Source of the DNA: Bog-473 sp963706555
GTDB lineage: Bacteria; Actinomycetota; Acidimicrobiia; Acidimicrobiales; RAAP-2
DNA length: 64,000 nt
Direction: 5' to 3'
Assembly: GCA_963706555.1 (NCBI GenBank)
Contig: OY970164.1
Coordinates: 1,798,001 to 1,862,000, forward strand
Shown here: positions 34,420 through 42,850 of the stretch, piece by piece
How positions within the stretch are numbered: position 1 is the stretch's first letter
How the letters are laid out: every line of letters begins with the position of its first letter
Program-made: the position numbers and the translations under genes
Notes under the pieces: generated by a model
Database searches by the model: none
What the model was told of the DNA's origin: nothing
Seen by the model: only the letters and a program-made list of their open reading frames with translations

Positions 34420-35616
34420 TCAAGCAACCTCTCTCGCGAGGCGCTGAAAGCCTCCGTGAAGTGTTGGGTCGTAGGGCACGCGATCCTGCCAACAGCGCCA
34501 GATGATCTGAGCCCAGGAACGAGCGAGGATCCGGGTGGCATGGGGATGGGTCTTGGTCTTGCGCAGCTCTCGATAACGGCGTTCGGCCCACGCGTTTCCT
34601 TGCCACGAGTCTCCGGCAAAGTCGCAGAGTGCGTCTCGGAGCTTTGCGTCGCTGCTCCAGCGGAACTCCACGATGCTCAAGCGTCCGGAGCGGCGAGTCG
34701 AAGGCGCCACCCCGGCCAGGCCGGCCAGACTCTCGGAGTCTGGGAAGCGGGCTCGGCAATCACCGATTTCAGCCAGGATGGTGGCGGCACGAATGACTCC
34801 GGCGCGGGGAAGCGACGTGAAGATCATTCCGTCGGGGTGGGCTTCGAGCTGCTCGGCGATACGCGCGGTGAGCTCGGTGATCTGGGCCCGGACGCTCTTG
34901 AGCACCTCGACGAGGGCCAGCGCCACAGCGCCAATGGCGGCCCCGCTGTCGCTCAGACCCGCCGGGGCTTCACTCAGGCGCCGGTAGAGCTCGCCCCCGC
35001 TGTAGCCGTTGGCCTTGAGCCACGCGGCGAGGCGTTTCTCCGAGAGCCAGGCCGCCTTGGGGGCCGAGGGGAACCGGGCCAAAAAGCGCAGGCTGATGGG
35101 GCTGTCGATGTCCTTGAACAGGCCGACGGCGCCGGGGAAGACCACCCGCAGGTGGGCTCGCAGCTGGTTGGCCAGGGCGACCCTGGTCTCGACCAGATCC
35201 TTCCTCGCCCGCACGGTGCTGCGCAGCGTGACGGTGGCCGGCGAGTCTGGTTCCAAGGAGCGCCAGCGGTGCCCGTCGGTGCGCAGGCTGTCGGCGAGGA
35301 CGTAGGCATCACGGCGGTCGGACTTGTTGCCGGCCAGTCCGTAGCGCTCGCGCAGGGCCTTGACCGAGCGGCTTGCGACCACCACCACGTCGAAACCAGC
35401 GCCAAGCAGAGCCTCAACGACGGGCCCGTCGGGTCGTTCGATCGCCACCCGGTCGACGTGGTGGGTTACAAGCCGTTTGCACAGCTCCTCGAGGCCAGGG
35501 CCGCTGTGGTCCACCTCGAACTCGTCGACCCGCGTGCCTGCCTGGTCGACCACCGCTATTGCATGGGCGTCCGTCGCCCAGTCCACACCGCCGAAGCGGA
35601 ACGTGTCATTCTCCAT
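34420..35616 (-). CDS. IS110-family DEDD transposase
   Basis: The 398-residue transposase appears intact. The RuvC-like N-terminal domain has Asp in FGGVDWATDAHAIAVVD, Glu in VDRVAIERPDGPVVEAL and the paired Asp in NKSDRRDAYVLAD. The C-terminal domain has SLPRAGVIRAATILAEIGD and LAGLAGVAPSTRRSGR with the nucleophile-type Ser. I use ATG 35616; the frame is open to 35754, but that extension is arginine-rich and lies in the presumed bridge-RNA leader. IS110 transposases are guided by a bridge RNA made from their own ends. Confidence 0.93.
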   Translation of the reverse strand: MENDTFRFGGVDWATDAHAIAVVDQAGTRVDEFEVDHSGPGLEELCKRLVTHHVDRVAIERPDGPVVEALLGAGFDVVVVASRSVKALRERYGLAGNKSDRRDAYVLADSLRTDGHRWRSLEPDSPATVTLRSTVRARKDLVETRVALANQLRAHLRVVFPGAVGLFKDIDSPISLRFLARFPSAPKAAWLSEKRLAAWLKANGYSGGELYRRLSEAPAGLSDSGAAIGAVALALVEVLKSVRAQITELTARIAEQLEAHPDGMIFTSLPRAGVIRAATILAEIGDCRARFPDSESLAGLAGVAPSTRRSGRLSIVEFRWSSDAKLRDALCDFAGDSWQGNAWAERRYRELRKTKTHPHATRILARSWAQIIWRCWQDRVPYDPTLHGGFQRLAREVA

Positions 35617-35763
35617 GTCAGCCTCCTCGCTGATAGCCCAGTGGGGAAGCACCCGGTGGTCCAAGGACGTGTCTGCCGGTCGCTCACTGATCGGCGCTCT
35701 GGGGCGCTCAGCCCTATTGCCAGTCGGCGCGTCCTGGGCCGCCGGTCCTCGCACGTCTCATTG
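35617..35763 (-). ncRNA. Candidate bridge-RNA leader of the IS110 element
   Basis: About 147 bp lie between the transposase start and the outer inverted repeat, and only about 20 bp lie at the other end. IS110 elements encode a structured bridge RNA in their longer noncoding end. The sequence is GC-rich and contains several short self-complementary stretches, but I have not derived a two-loop fold or the target-matching bases. The assignment rests on position. Confidence 0.3.
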
Positions 35764-35852
35764 TGGCGGTCGAACCGCAAGCGACAATGGCAATGGACCG
35801 GCGGTCACCAGGGGTGCATCGCCATCATCGGCGATCACACAATGGTGGTCCA

Positions 35853-36638
35853 GTGAGCGACAGCATGCCGTACGCCCACCGGCTGGTGGGCAAGGTGGCC
35901 GTGATCACCGGTGGAGCGAGCGGCATCGGCAGGGCCATGTGCGAGCGGTTCGCCGCCGAAGGAGCCAAGGTAGCGGTGGCCGACCTGGACCGGGCCGCCG
36001 GCACCGACCTGGCGGCGGCGCTCGACGGCATGTTCATCGAGATGGATGTGACCTCCGCAGAGGCGGTGGAGGGCCTCTACGACGCGGTGGCGGAGCGCTT
36101 CGGCGGAATTGACATCTGCTGCAACAACGCCGGTATCAGCCCGCCGGACGACGACTCGATCCTCGACACGGGCCTCGACGCCTGGCGGCGGGTGCAGGAA
36201 GTCAATCTCACGTCCGTCTACTTGTGCTGCAAGTTCGGGATTCCCCATCTGCTGACGCGGGGCGGGGGATCGGTCATCAACACGGCTTCCTTCGTGGCGG
36301 TCATGGGCGCTGCCACCAGCCAGATCAGCTACACCGCTAGTAAGGGCGGGGTGCTGGCTATGAGCCGCGAGCTCGGGGTGCAGTTCGCCCGCCAGGGAGT
36401 GCGGGTTAATGCACTCTGTCCCGGGCCGGTGAACACGCCGCTGCTCCAAGAGCTCTTCGGCGAGGACCCGGAGCGTGCGGCCCGCCGCCTGGTGCACATT
36501 CCCATGGGCCGCTTCGGCGAAGCCTCTGAAATCGCCGCCGCGGCGGCCTTCCTCGCTTCTGACGACTCGTCCTTCATGACTGCCTCGACGTTTCTCGTCG
36601 ATGGTGGAATTTCGGGGGCATACGTCACCCCGCTTTGA
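35853..36638 (+). CDS. Short-chain dehydrogenase/reductase
   Basis: The product (about 261 residues) is a classical SDR: cofactor loop VITGGASGIGRAM, acidic VAVADLD suggesting NAD(H), NNAGISPPDD, catalytic Ser in INTASFVAVMG, YTASKGGVLAMSRELG, and PGPVNTPLL. GTG 35853 or ATG 35865 may be the start. An inverted repeat (ATCGCC/GGCGAT, 35818-35835) lies just upstream. It was probably once adjacent to the aldehyde dehydrogenase gene; the IS110 element now intervenes. Confidence 0.9.
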   Translation: MSDSMPYAHRLVGKVAVITGGASGIGRAMCERFAAEGAKVAVADLDRAAGTDLAAALDGMFIEMDVTSAEAVEGLYDAVAERFGGIDICCNNAGISPPDDDSILDTGLDAWRRVQEVNLTSVYLCCKFGIPHLLTRGGGSVINTASFVAVMGAATSQISYTASKGGVLAMSRELGVQFARQGVRVNALCPGPVNTPLLQELFGEDPERAARRLVHIPMGRFGEASEIAAAAAFLASDDSSFMTASTFLVDGGISGAYVTPL

Positions 36639-37252
36639 GCTCGTCCGGCGCCGCTGTTCGATGCGACCGCCGCGTCATCACGCACGGAGCGGAGGGATGG
36701 GGAAGAGTTGGGGATTCACGAGACCCTGTTGGGGATGACTGAGGAAAAGGTGGGGAGAAGGTCTGGATTTCGCGAAAATGCATTGACCTTCTGCGACGCG
36801 AAGCGCAATGTTGCAGCAGTTCGGAGATGAAAGCCCGCCGAACCCCGAAGGAAAGCCGCAAGGCAGCACGGAGGGAAGCCGGAAGGGAAGCCGCAAGGCG
36901 GACTGGAAGGTGGCCGAGAGAAAGCCGCAAGGCCGGATCGAGGGTCGGCATTGAGTCCCGCAAGGGGCTCGCGGCCGGAGCGGGGGGAAGTTTCCGACAA
37001 CAGGCGTACCGTGTGACGGAATGGTGACTTCCCTGGAGCCGCCGGACCAGGCCCGGGACGGGATTGTCCGACACGATCCCGGAACGGTGTCGACGGTGCG
37101 TCTCAGACGTAGCCCCGAGGAGCACGGGAGGCTTCGGCCGAACGGTTACTCGGGGTTGCGTCGCGTCTGGGCTCATGCCGGCGAACTCTGGCACTGACGC
37201 AGCCGCATGAAGACGCAGCCGCATGAAGACGCAGCCGCCTGACGCAGCCGCC
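36639..37252. other. 614-bp intergenic region with purine-rich repeats
   Basis: No convincing gene is present. About 36838-36950 consists of degenerate copies of a GGAAGCCGCAAGG-type unit, similar in character (not sequence) to other arrays in the window, and 37196-37240 is a cleaner 16-bp array. Open frames across it are artefacts of repeat composition. Confidence 0.6.
37196..37240. repeat. 16-bp tandem repeat
   Basis: GACGCAGCCGCATGAA occurs at 37196-37211 and 37212-37227, followed by GACGCAGCCGCCT. It directly abuts the 3' end of the nucleotidyltransferase gene encoded on the other strand. Confidence 0.88.
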
Positions 37253-38131
37253 TTACGCGCCCTCGGACTCGACCGGAGCCCACAGCGCGGCCGGGCGCTC
37301 GCCTTGGCTGACCTGGTGCGCCAGTTCGCCCTGTACCAACCCAAGGTCGTCTGGATGCGTGACCCCGATACACCGTCCGCTCGCCGCCAACACGGTGAAG
37401 GGTGAAGAATCCAAAGACTCGGCCACGACTTCGGGGAGGAGCACCTCGGCTTCTTCCGACGCTTCCGTGGCGGCCCCCATGGCCACCTGGAGGGTCTTGT
37501 GGAAGGACGGGGTGAAGCCCCACAGGTTCATCGAGACCCGAGCGTCGGGCGACAGCTCTGAGGGTTCCACCCCGTCGGCCGAGACGAACGTCCCATCGGG
37601 CTGGGCGGTGACCTGGCGCCGCTCGTCGACGCGCAGCAACTGCCCGTCGGGTCCCACCTCGCAGATGCCGCGGGTGACCGGGGCCTGCCCGATCACCGCG
37701 TCGGCCAGGCGGAACCCGACCAGGGCGTTGGTGGTGTCCAGGGCCTTGAGGTGCGCGGCCAGGAGGGCGCAGGCGGCCCGCCCGTAGATGTCGTCGGCGT
37801 TCCCGACACCATACGGGGTGTCGCCGACGTGGTCGGAGGCGCTCAGGACGGCATGGACCGTGCCGAGGGGCGCTTCTTGGAGGGCGAAGCGGACATCGAC
37901 CTTCGACGGCCAGGTGTGTTCGACGTGGTAGCGGATCGCCGGTCCGGTGGTCGGGCCGAGCACGAGCACGATTGTCCCGAAGCCGGCGGCCAACGCGTCG
38001 CTGGCCACCAGGTCGATGACCGCTTCACCGCGCGGACCGACCGGCGCCAGAGGCTTGACGCCTCCGTAGCGGCGGGCTCGACCGGCGGCCAGGATGACGA
38101 GTGGCGGACCGGTCGACGAGGCGGCGCTCAC
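37253..38131 (-). CDS. Nucleotidyltransferase (NTP-transferase fold)
   Basis: The product (about 292 residues) begins with the sugar-nucleotide transferase signature LVILAAGRARRYGGVKPLAPVG and has GVGNADDIYGRAA, an Asp-containing metal site. It resembles the NDP-sugar synthase superfamily but lacks the C-terminal hexapeptide repeats, so the product is uncertain. The GTG start (38131) overlaps the fabH stop by four bases, an odd partner for a fatty-acid-type condensing enzyme. Confidence 0.78.
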   Translation of the reverse strand: MSAASSTGPPLVILAAGRARRYGGVKPLAPVGPRGEAVIDLVASDALAAGFGTIVLVLGPTTGPAIRYHVEHTWPSKVDVRFALQEAPLGTVHAVLSASDHVGDTPYGVGNADDIYGRAACALLAAHLKALDTTNALVGFRLADAVIGQAPVTRGICEVGPDGQLLRVDERRQVTAQPDGTFVSADGVEPSELSPDARVSMNLWGFTPSFHKTLQVAMGAATEASEEAEVLLPEVVAESLDSSPFTVLAASGRCIGVTHPDDLGLVQGELAHQVSQGERPAALWAPVESEGA

Positions 38132-39054
38132 GGGCCCCAGCGCAGTACCGCGCTGGCCCATGTCATGCCCCCGCCGAAGCCGGTGAGGAGGAGATTGTCA
38201 CCGTCGTGGACCCGGTCGTTGCTGATGGCATCGTGCAGGGCCAGGGGAATGGACGCCGAGGAGGTGTTGCCGTAGCGGTCGATGACGACCACGGTGCGCT
38301 CCTCGGGAATCCCCAGTCGCTGGCATGCCGCCACAATGATGCGCAGGTTGGCCTGATGCGGTACCAGCAGTGACACGTCGTCGGGGCCGAGGCCGGCGTC
38401 GGCCATGGCCCGCTCGGCCGACTCGACCACCACGCGGACGGCCTTGCGGAAGACCTCTTTGCCGTCCATGTAGAGGGTTCCGCCGTGCTCGCAATAGAGC
38501 AGGTGGCGGAGCGATCCGTCGGAGTTCAGATTCCAGCTCAGGAGCTGCCCGGGACCCTCGACCGGCTCGACGACGACGGCGCCGGCGCCGTCGCCCACGA
38601 TGATGGCAATGGCCCGATCGTCCATGTCGGTGATCTTCGAAAGGGTCTCCGACCCGATCAGCAGAATCGGGCCCGCGCCCGTCGCGATCAGGCCGGCCAC
38701 GGTGACGAGGCCGTAGACGAAGCCCGAGCAGGCCGCATTGATGTCGAACGCGCCGCCCTTGATCCCCAGCGCGTTCTGGACGGTCGGTGCCGTGCCGGGG
38801 ACGATGCCGTCGGGCGTGGTCGTGGCCAGCACGACGTGGTCGATCTCGGCTCCGGTGCGACCGGCGCAGCGGAGTGCGTTCTGCCCGGCCTCGATGGCGA
38901 GCCCCGAGGTCGTGCCCCCGATACGGCGCTCGCGGATGCCGGTGCGCTCGGTGATCCAGGTGTCGCTCGTGTCGAGGCTGGCCGCCATGTCGTCGTTGGT
39001 CACGATCTTGTCCGGCAGCGCGATGCCCCAGCCGGTGATGCGGATGCCGGTCAT
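38128..39054 (-). CDS. 3-oxoacyl-ACP synthase III (FabH-like)
   Basis: The 308-residue condensing enzyme has the full FabH triad: Cys in NAACSGFVYGL, His in LVPHQANLRII, and Asn in DRYGNTSSASIPLAL. It begins ITGWGIALPDKIVTNDD and has TWITERTGIRERR. It would condense an acyl-CoA starter with malonyl-ACP or a related extender. It is embedded in a run of lipid-type genes (thiolase before, nucleotidyltransferase after, both overlapping by four bases), so it may serve a specialised pathway rather than housekeeping fatty-acid synthesis. Confidence 0.92.
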   Translation of the reverse strand: MTGIRITGWGIALPDKIVTNDDMAASLDTSDTWITERTGIRERRIGGTTSGLAIEAGQNALRCAGRTGAEIDHVVLATTTPDGIVPGTAPTVQNALGIKGGAFDINAACSGFVYGLVTVAGLIATGAGPILLIGSETLSKITDMDDRAIAIIVGDGAGAVVVEPVEGPGQLLSWNLNSDGSLRHLLYCEHGGTLYMDGKEVFRKAVRVVVESAERAMADAGLGPDDVSLLVPHQANLRIIVAACQRLGIPEERTVVVIDRYGNTSSASIPLALHDAISNDRVHDGDNLLLTGFGGGMTWASAVLRWGP

Positions 39055-40251
39055 GCCGGCCCGGACCCGGCCCGGACGGCGTGGACGCCGACGAAGCCGG
39101 CGTCGCCTTCGATGATCCCACCCGTGTTCACGGCAAGACCCAGGCGGGCCCCGCTGATCTGGCGCGCCCCGGCGCGGCCCCGGATCTGCGTCGCCAGCTC
39201 GACCACTTGGGCCAGCCCGGTGGCGCCGAGGGGATGCCCGCGCCCGACCAGGCCGCCGCTCGAGTTGACCACCAGGCCGGGGCTGTCCATTCCGGTGAGG
39301 CCGGCCTCCGTGGCCGGCCCGGCCTGCCCCAGCCCGAAGAACCCGAGCGACTCGAGGGCGTAGATCTCCTCGGGTGCGGTGGCATCGTGCAACTTCGACC
39401 AGGTCGAAGTCGTCGGGCCCGAGACCCCACGCCTCCCATGCTGCATCGGCGGCCTGGGAAAGACGATCGTGGTAGTCGAGCAGTCCATTTCCGGAGCGGG
39501 CCACCGAACCGATAATACGGGGGGCGGAGGCGGGGGCCGAAATCGCCGCCCCGGACACGACGATGGCCGCGGCGCCGTCGGTGAAAGAGCTGCACATGAG
39601 GCGGGTCAGCACACCGGCCACCTGGGGCGACGCCAGCACCTCCTCCACGGTCGTCGTGCGCTGGCATTGGGCCAACGGGTTGCGCGCCGCATGGTCGAAG
39701 GCCTTGACGGCGGCCGAGGCCATCTGGCGTATCGTGACCCCCCGGTCGGCCATGAGGCGCTGGGCCCAGCCGTTGTTGAGCCCCATCAAGATGCTGCCAG
39801 CCGGGTTCGCGTCGGCGTGGCGCTGGTCGTGCAGGTCATGGCGGTAATCGGCCGGGAGCCCATCCTCGATCCCGGCCATGGTCTCGCCCCGGCTCCCCGT
39901 CCACATCTTCTCGACGCCGAGGGCCAGAACGGGACGGTCCGAGGTGGCCGCGACCATGGTGGCGAGATGCAGCGCCGAGCTCCCCCCGGCACAGGAGTTG
40001 TCGACGTTGACGATCGGCACGTCGCTCAGTCCGGCCTTGCGCAGCCATGACTGGCCGCGCACGCAGGCCTGGTCGTTCAGCCGCCCGGCCGTGGCGTTGC
40101 CGACGATGACGAGCCCGAGCTCGTCCGGCGAGAGACCGGCATCCGCCAGTGCCTCGTGGACGGCCTGGTAGGCCATCGTCTCGGGCGAGAGATCACGCCG
40201 GCTCATGTCGGTCATGCCGGTGCCCAGGATGGCGACGTCGGTCGCCGTCAC
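39051..40251 (-). CDS. Thiolase (lipid-transfer/SCP-x type), frameshifted
   Basis: The first frame encodes VAILGTGMTDMSRRDLSPETM, the Cys-containing NVDNSCAGGSSALHLA, and DDFDLVE. Conserved sequence resumes one base later as LHDATAPEEIYALESLGFFG, with NSSGGLVGRGHPLGATGLAQ (the catalytic GHP His) and ends at a stop overlapping the fabH ATG. The junction is GTCGAAGTT (about 39391-39399); removing one A gives the expected VELHDA. GTG 40251 is the start, 25 bp after the oxidoreductase gene. Such thiolases act in steroid or branched acyl-CoA degradation. Confidence 0.87.
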
Positions 40252-40276
40252 AGAGCGCAGGCTGACGTGAGTGACC

Positions 40277-41230
40277 TCATGCGGAGACCTCGGCCGGGAC
40301 GGGGTGGGTGCGGGCGACGAACGCGGACCGCAGCAATTCGAAGTGCCGCACGGCGCCGGTGCCGGCGACCATGACGATGATGTGGCGGGCCCCGGCTTCG
40401 ACATAGTGCCCGAGAGCGGCGGCACACGTCTCCGGCTCTCCGGCGACCAGGTGGCGCTCGAACGCCTTGGGCGGGACGCCGTACATGTCGGACAGCCACT
40501 CCACGCCGCGGGCGGGAGCCTCGTCGTCGGGACCGACGCGGGCGAAGATCACCACCGCCGGCTCGACGGCGTCGGGATGCCGTCCGGCCTCTTCGGTCTC
40601 GCGGCGAAGCATCGCGAGGGCCGGCCCGTATTCGTCCGGGGTGACGAAGAGCGGCGCCCAGGCGTCACCCATCGCAGCCGCTCGTTTGCGTGCGGCGGGA
40701 CTCGACCCCCCGATCCACAGGGGCACACGGGGAGAGGGCGGAAGTTGGCGATAGCGCATGGGGGATGTCCCCATGGTGCCATCGGCACCCGCCCAGGCCT
40801 CGTTCATTTTGGCAATGCCTTCGTCCATCAAACGGCCCCGCCGGTGGTAGTCGATGCCGGCTCGCACGTACTCATCGGGATGGCTGCCCACACCAACGCC
40901 CAAAATGAAGCGCCCACCCGAGAGGTGCTGGAGCGCCGTCGCCTGCTTGGCGACGGCCGGGGGGTGGCGCAGGGGAAGCTGCAGGATGCACGAACCGAGC
41001 GTGGGACGCCGGGTCGCGGCGGCGCCGATGGCGAGGGTGGTGAGACACTCGTTGATGGGGTGGGGCCAGTAGAGATGGTCGACCACCCACAAAGAGTCGG
41101 CGCCGGTCGCCTCAGCCCGCCGGAAGAGCTCGGCCAGGTTGGACGCGGTGCAGGGGGTATTACCAGAGGTACTACCATTTTCATCAGGGAGTTCTCCCTG
41201 CAAGGTGGCCGGGAGGATGAGTCCGAGCAT
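40277..41230 (-). CDS. LLM-class flavin/F420-dependent oxidoreductase
   Basis: The product (about 317 residues) is a luciferase-like barrel protein: GLILPATLQGELP, GADSLWVVDHLYWPHP, LSGGRFILGVGVGSHPDEY and PLWIGGSSPAARKRAAAMGDAW. The family uses FMN or F420; actinobacterial members of this style mostly use F420, which is inference here. ATG 41230 is preferred to the longer 41263 start. It heads the thiolase/fabH run and follows the thioesterase gene. Confidence 0.9.
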   Translation of the reverse strand: MLGLILPATLQGELPDENGSTSGNTPCTASNLAELFRRAEATGADSLWVVDHLYWPHPINECLTTLAIGAAATRRPTLGSCILQLPLRHPPAVAKQATALQHLSGGRFILGVGVGSHPDEYVRAGIDYHRRGRLMDEGIAKMNEAWAGADGTMGTSPMRYRQLPPSPRVPLWIGGSSPAARKRAAAMGDAWAPLFVTPDEYGPALAMLRRETEEAGRHPDAVEPAVVIFARVGPDDEAPARGVEWLSDMYGVPPKAFERHLVAGEPETCAAALGHYVEAGARHIIVMVAGTGAVRHFELLRSAFVARTHPVPAEVSA

Positions 41231-41296
41231 GGGAGACGGTGCTCCCTTTCCTACCGGCGTCACACCGTCATGTTACGCCCGAGGATTGGGCCGCGC

Positions 41297-41764
41297 CTAC
41301 TCGTTCTGGGCGGAGTTTCCGACGGCTCCGGTTGCTCCTCCGGGCCCGCCGAGCACGGCCAGCGTGCAGCGGGCGGCGCAAATCGGCCGATTTTGGTCGT
41401 CGGTCAGGGCGATGGACCAGACCTGGACGGTTCTGCCCACCCGTAGCGGGATGGCGGTTGCGGTGAGATGCCCGTCCTCCACCCCCCGCAAATGGCTGGC
41501 GTTGAGCTCGATGCCCACGACCTGGCGATCCCTCCCGGCGGCCAACGAGGCACCGAAGCTGGCGGCCGACTCGGCCAAGAGGGCGGACACCCCTCCGTGC
41601 AGGATGCCGTAGGGCTGGTGCACCTTCCACGTCACGGGCAAGCGGAGGACCACCTTCTCGGGACCTGCTTCGAGGACTTCGACGTCGAGCAACTCGTGGA
41701 TGTCGCGCCGGCCACTCGGGAAGAGCCGGCGGTCATCGGCGTCGGGCGGGGGCGGCGTCGGCAC
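41297..41764 (-). CDS. PaaI-type hotdog thioesterase
   Basis: The 155-residue protein has the hotdog signature WKVHQPYGILHGGVSALLAESAAS followed by VGIELNASHLRGVEDGHLTATA and an RVGRTVQVWSIALTDDQNRPIC strand, as in acyl-CoA thioesterases of the PaaI group. It probably releases an acyl group from CoA in the lipid-type operon it begins. The start is 39 bp from the divergent threonine aldolase gene, so their promoters must overlap. Confidence 0.9.
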   Translation of the reverse strand: MPTPPPPDADDRRLFPSGRRDIHELLDVEVLEAGPEKVVLRLPVTWKVHQPYGILHGGVSALLAESAASFGASLAAGRDRQVVGIELNASHLRGVEDGHLTATAIPLRVGRTVQVWSIALTDDQNRPICAARCTLAVLGGPGGATGAVGNSAQNE

Positions 41765-41803
41765 GAGGTGATGCTACTGGCCGCATGGTTAGGCTCACGA
41801 GCG

Positions 41804-42821
41804 ATGGCCCTGGTCGACCTGCGGAGTGACACCGTCACCCAACCGACACCGGACATGCGCCGCGCCATGGCGGCCGCGGTCGTGGGTGACGACGACTACG
41901 GGGAGGACCCGACGGTGCGGGCGTTGGAGGAGGCATTCGCCGCAGCGGGTCGGAAAGCCGGCGTCGCTTTTCGTGCCTTCGGGGACGATGGCCAATCAGA
42001 TCGCCGTGCGGGTCCTGGCGACCGCCGGCACCGCCGTCGTCGCCGGACGGCGTCAGCACCTGGTCGCCTACGAGTACGGCGCCGCTGCACGTAACTCGGC
42101 CGTCCAGTTCCATGCGTTCGATGACGCGGACGGCATGCTCGAGCCCGCCGATGTCGCATGGGCCCGTGAGGCCTCGGCGTACCACTACCCCGCGGTCTCC
42201 CTTGTCAGTATCGAGAACACGCACATGGCGGCGTGCGGCGCCCCATGGTCGATGGAGCGCCTCCATGCCGTCGTCGCCGCCGCGGGCGATCTGCCCCTCC
42301 ACCTTGACGGCGCACGTCTCTTCAACGCCGAAGCCGCGACCGGGGTGGTCGCATCGGCGTGGGCCGCCGCGGCCACCACCGTGATGTGCTGCCTGTCCAA
42401 GGGTCTTTGCGCGCCCGCCGGCTCGCTGCTGGCCGGGCCCGAGGCGGTGATCACACAGGCGCGCCTCGAGCGCAAGCGCCTGGGGGGAGGCATGCGCCAG
42501 GCCGGTGTCCTCGCAGCGCCCGGACTGGTAGCCCTGCGGGACATGGTCGAGCGCCTGCCCGAGGACCACGCTCGCGCCCGCCGCCTGGCCGAGGTCGTGG
42601 CGGATCGATGGCCGGCCAGCGGGCTCGACCCCGCCTCCGTGCGGACCAACATCGTGACCTTCAGCCATGCCGCCCCCGAGAAACTGCTGGCCTACCTCCG
42701 GGGCGAGGGCATTTTGGCCGGCACCATCGCTCCGGACACCGTGCGGTTGGTCACCCACCACGACGTGGACGATGCGGGCCTGGCGCAAGCCGTCGTCGCG
42801 CTGTCCGGTGCACCGGATTAA
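41804..42821 (+). CDS. Low-specificity threonine aldolase, frameshifted
   Basis: The PLP enzyme cleaves threonine (and allo-threonine) to glycine and acetaldehyde. The first frame gives MALVDLRSDTVTQPTPDMRRAM and GDDDYGEDPTVRALEEAFAAA. The second frame continues VGKPASLFVPSGTMANQIAV, HLDGARLFNAEAA, and the PLP-lysine segment CCLSKGLCAPAGSLLAG. The shift is at the GGG run 41947-41949; deleting one G restores the usual sequence and a protein of about 338 residues. It is divergent from the thioesterase gene. Confidence 0.9.
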
Positions 42822-42850
42822 TTGGGACGCCGAACGAAAGAGGGAGGGCG

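Larger units (their letters stand above)
34391..35763 (-). mobile_element. IS110-family insertion element with inverted repeats
   Basis: A DEDD-type IS110 transposase is bounded by CAATGAGACG (34391-34400) and its exact complement CGTCTCATTG (35754-35763), giving an element of about 1.37 kb. Subterminal inverted repeats are known for the IS1111 branch, but here the noncoding part (about 147 bp) is upstream of the transposase, as in the IS110 branch. The true tips may extend a few bases beyond the repeats. It lies between an aldehyde dehydrogenase and an SDR gene of the same orientation. Confidence 0.8.

Noticed and set aside
36625..37344. 239-codon minus-strand frame
   Set aside because: Low-complexity, overlaps two tandem arrays and the nucleotidyltransferase 3' end; no protein-like pattern.
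38128..40425. Apparent 765-residue thiolase-FabH fusion
   Set aside because: The join passes through an arginine-rich out-of-frame stretch; the true thiolase C-terminus is in another frame and ends in an ATGA overlap with fabH.
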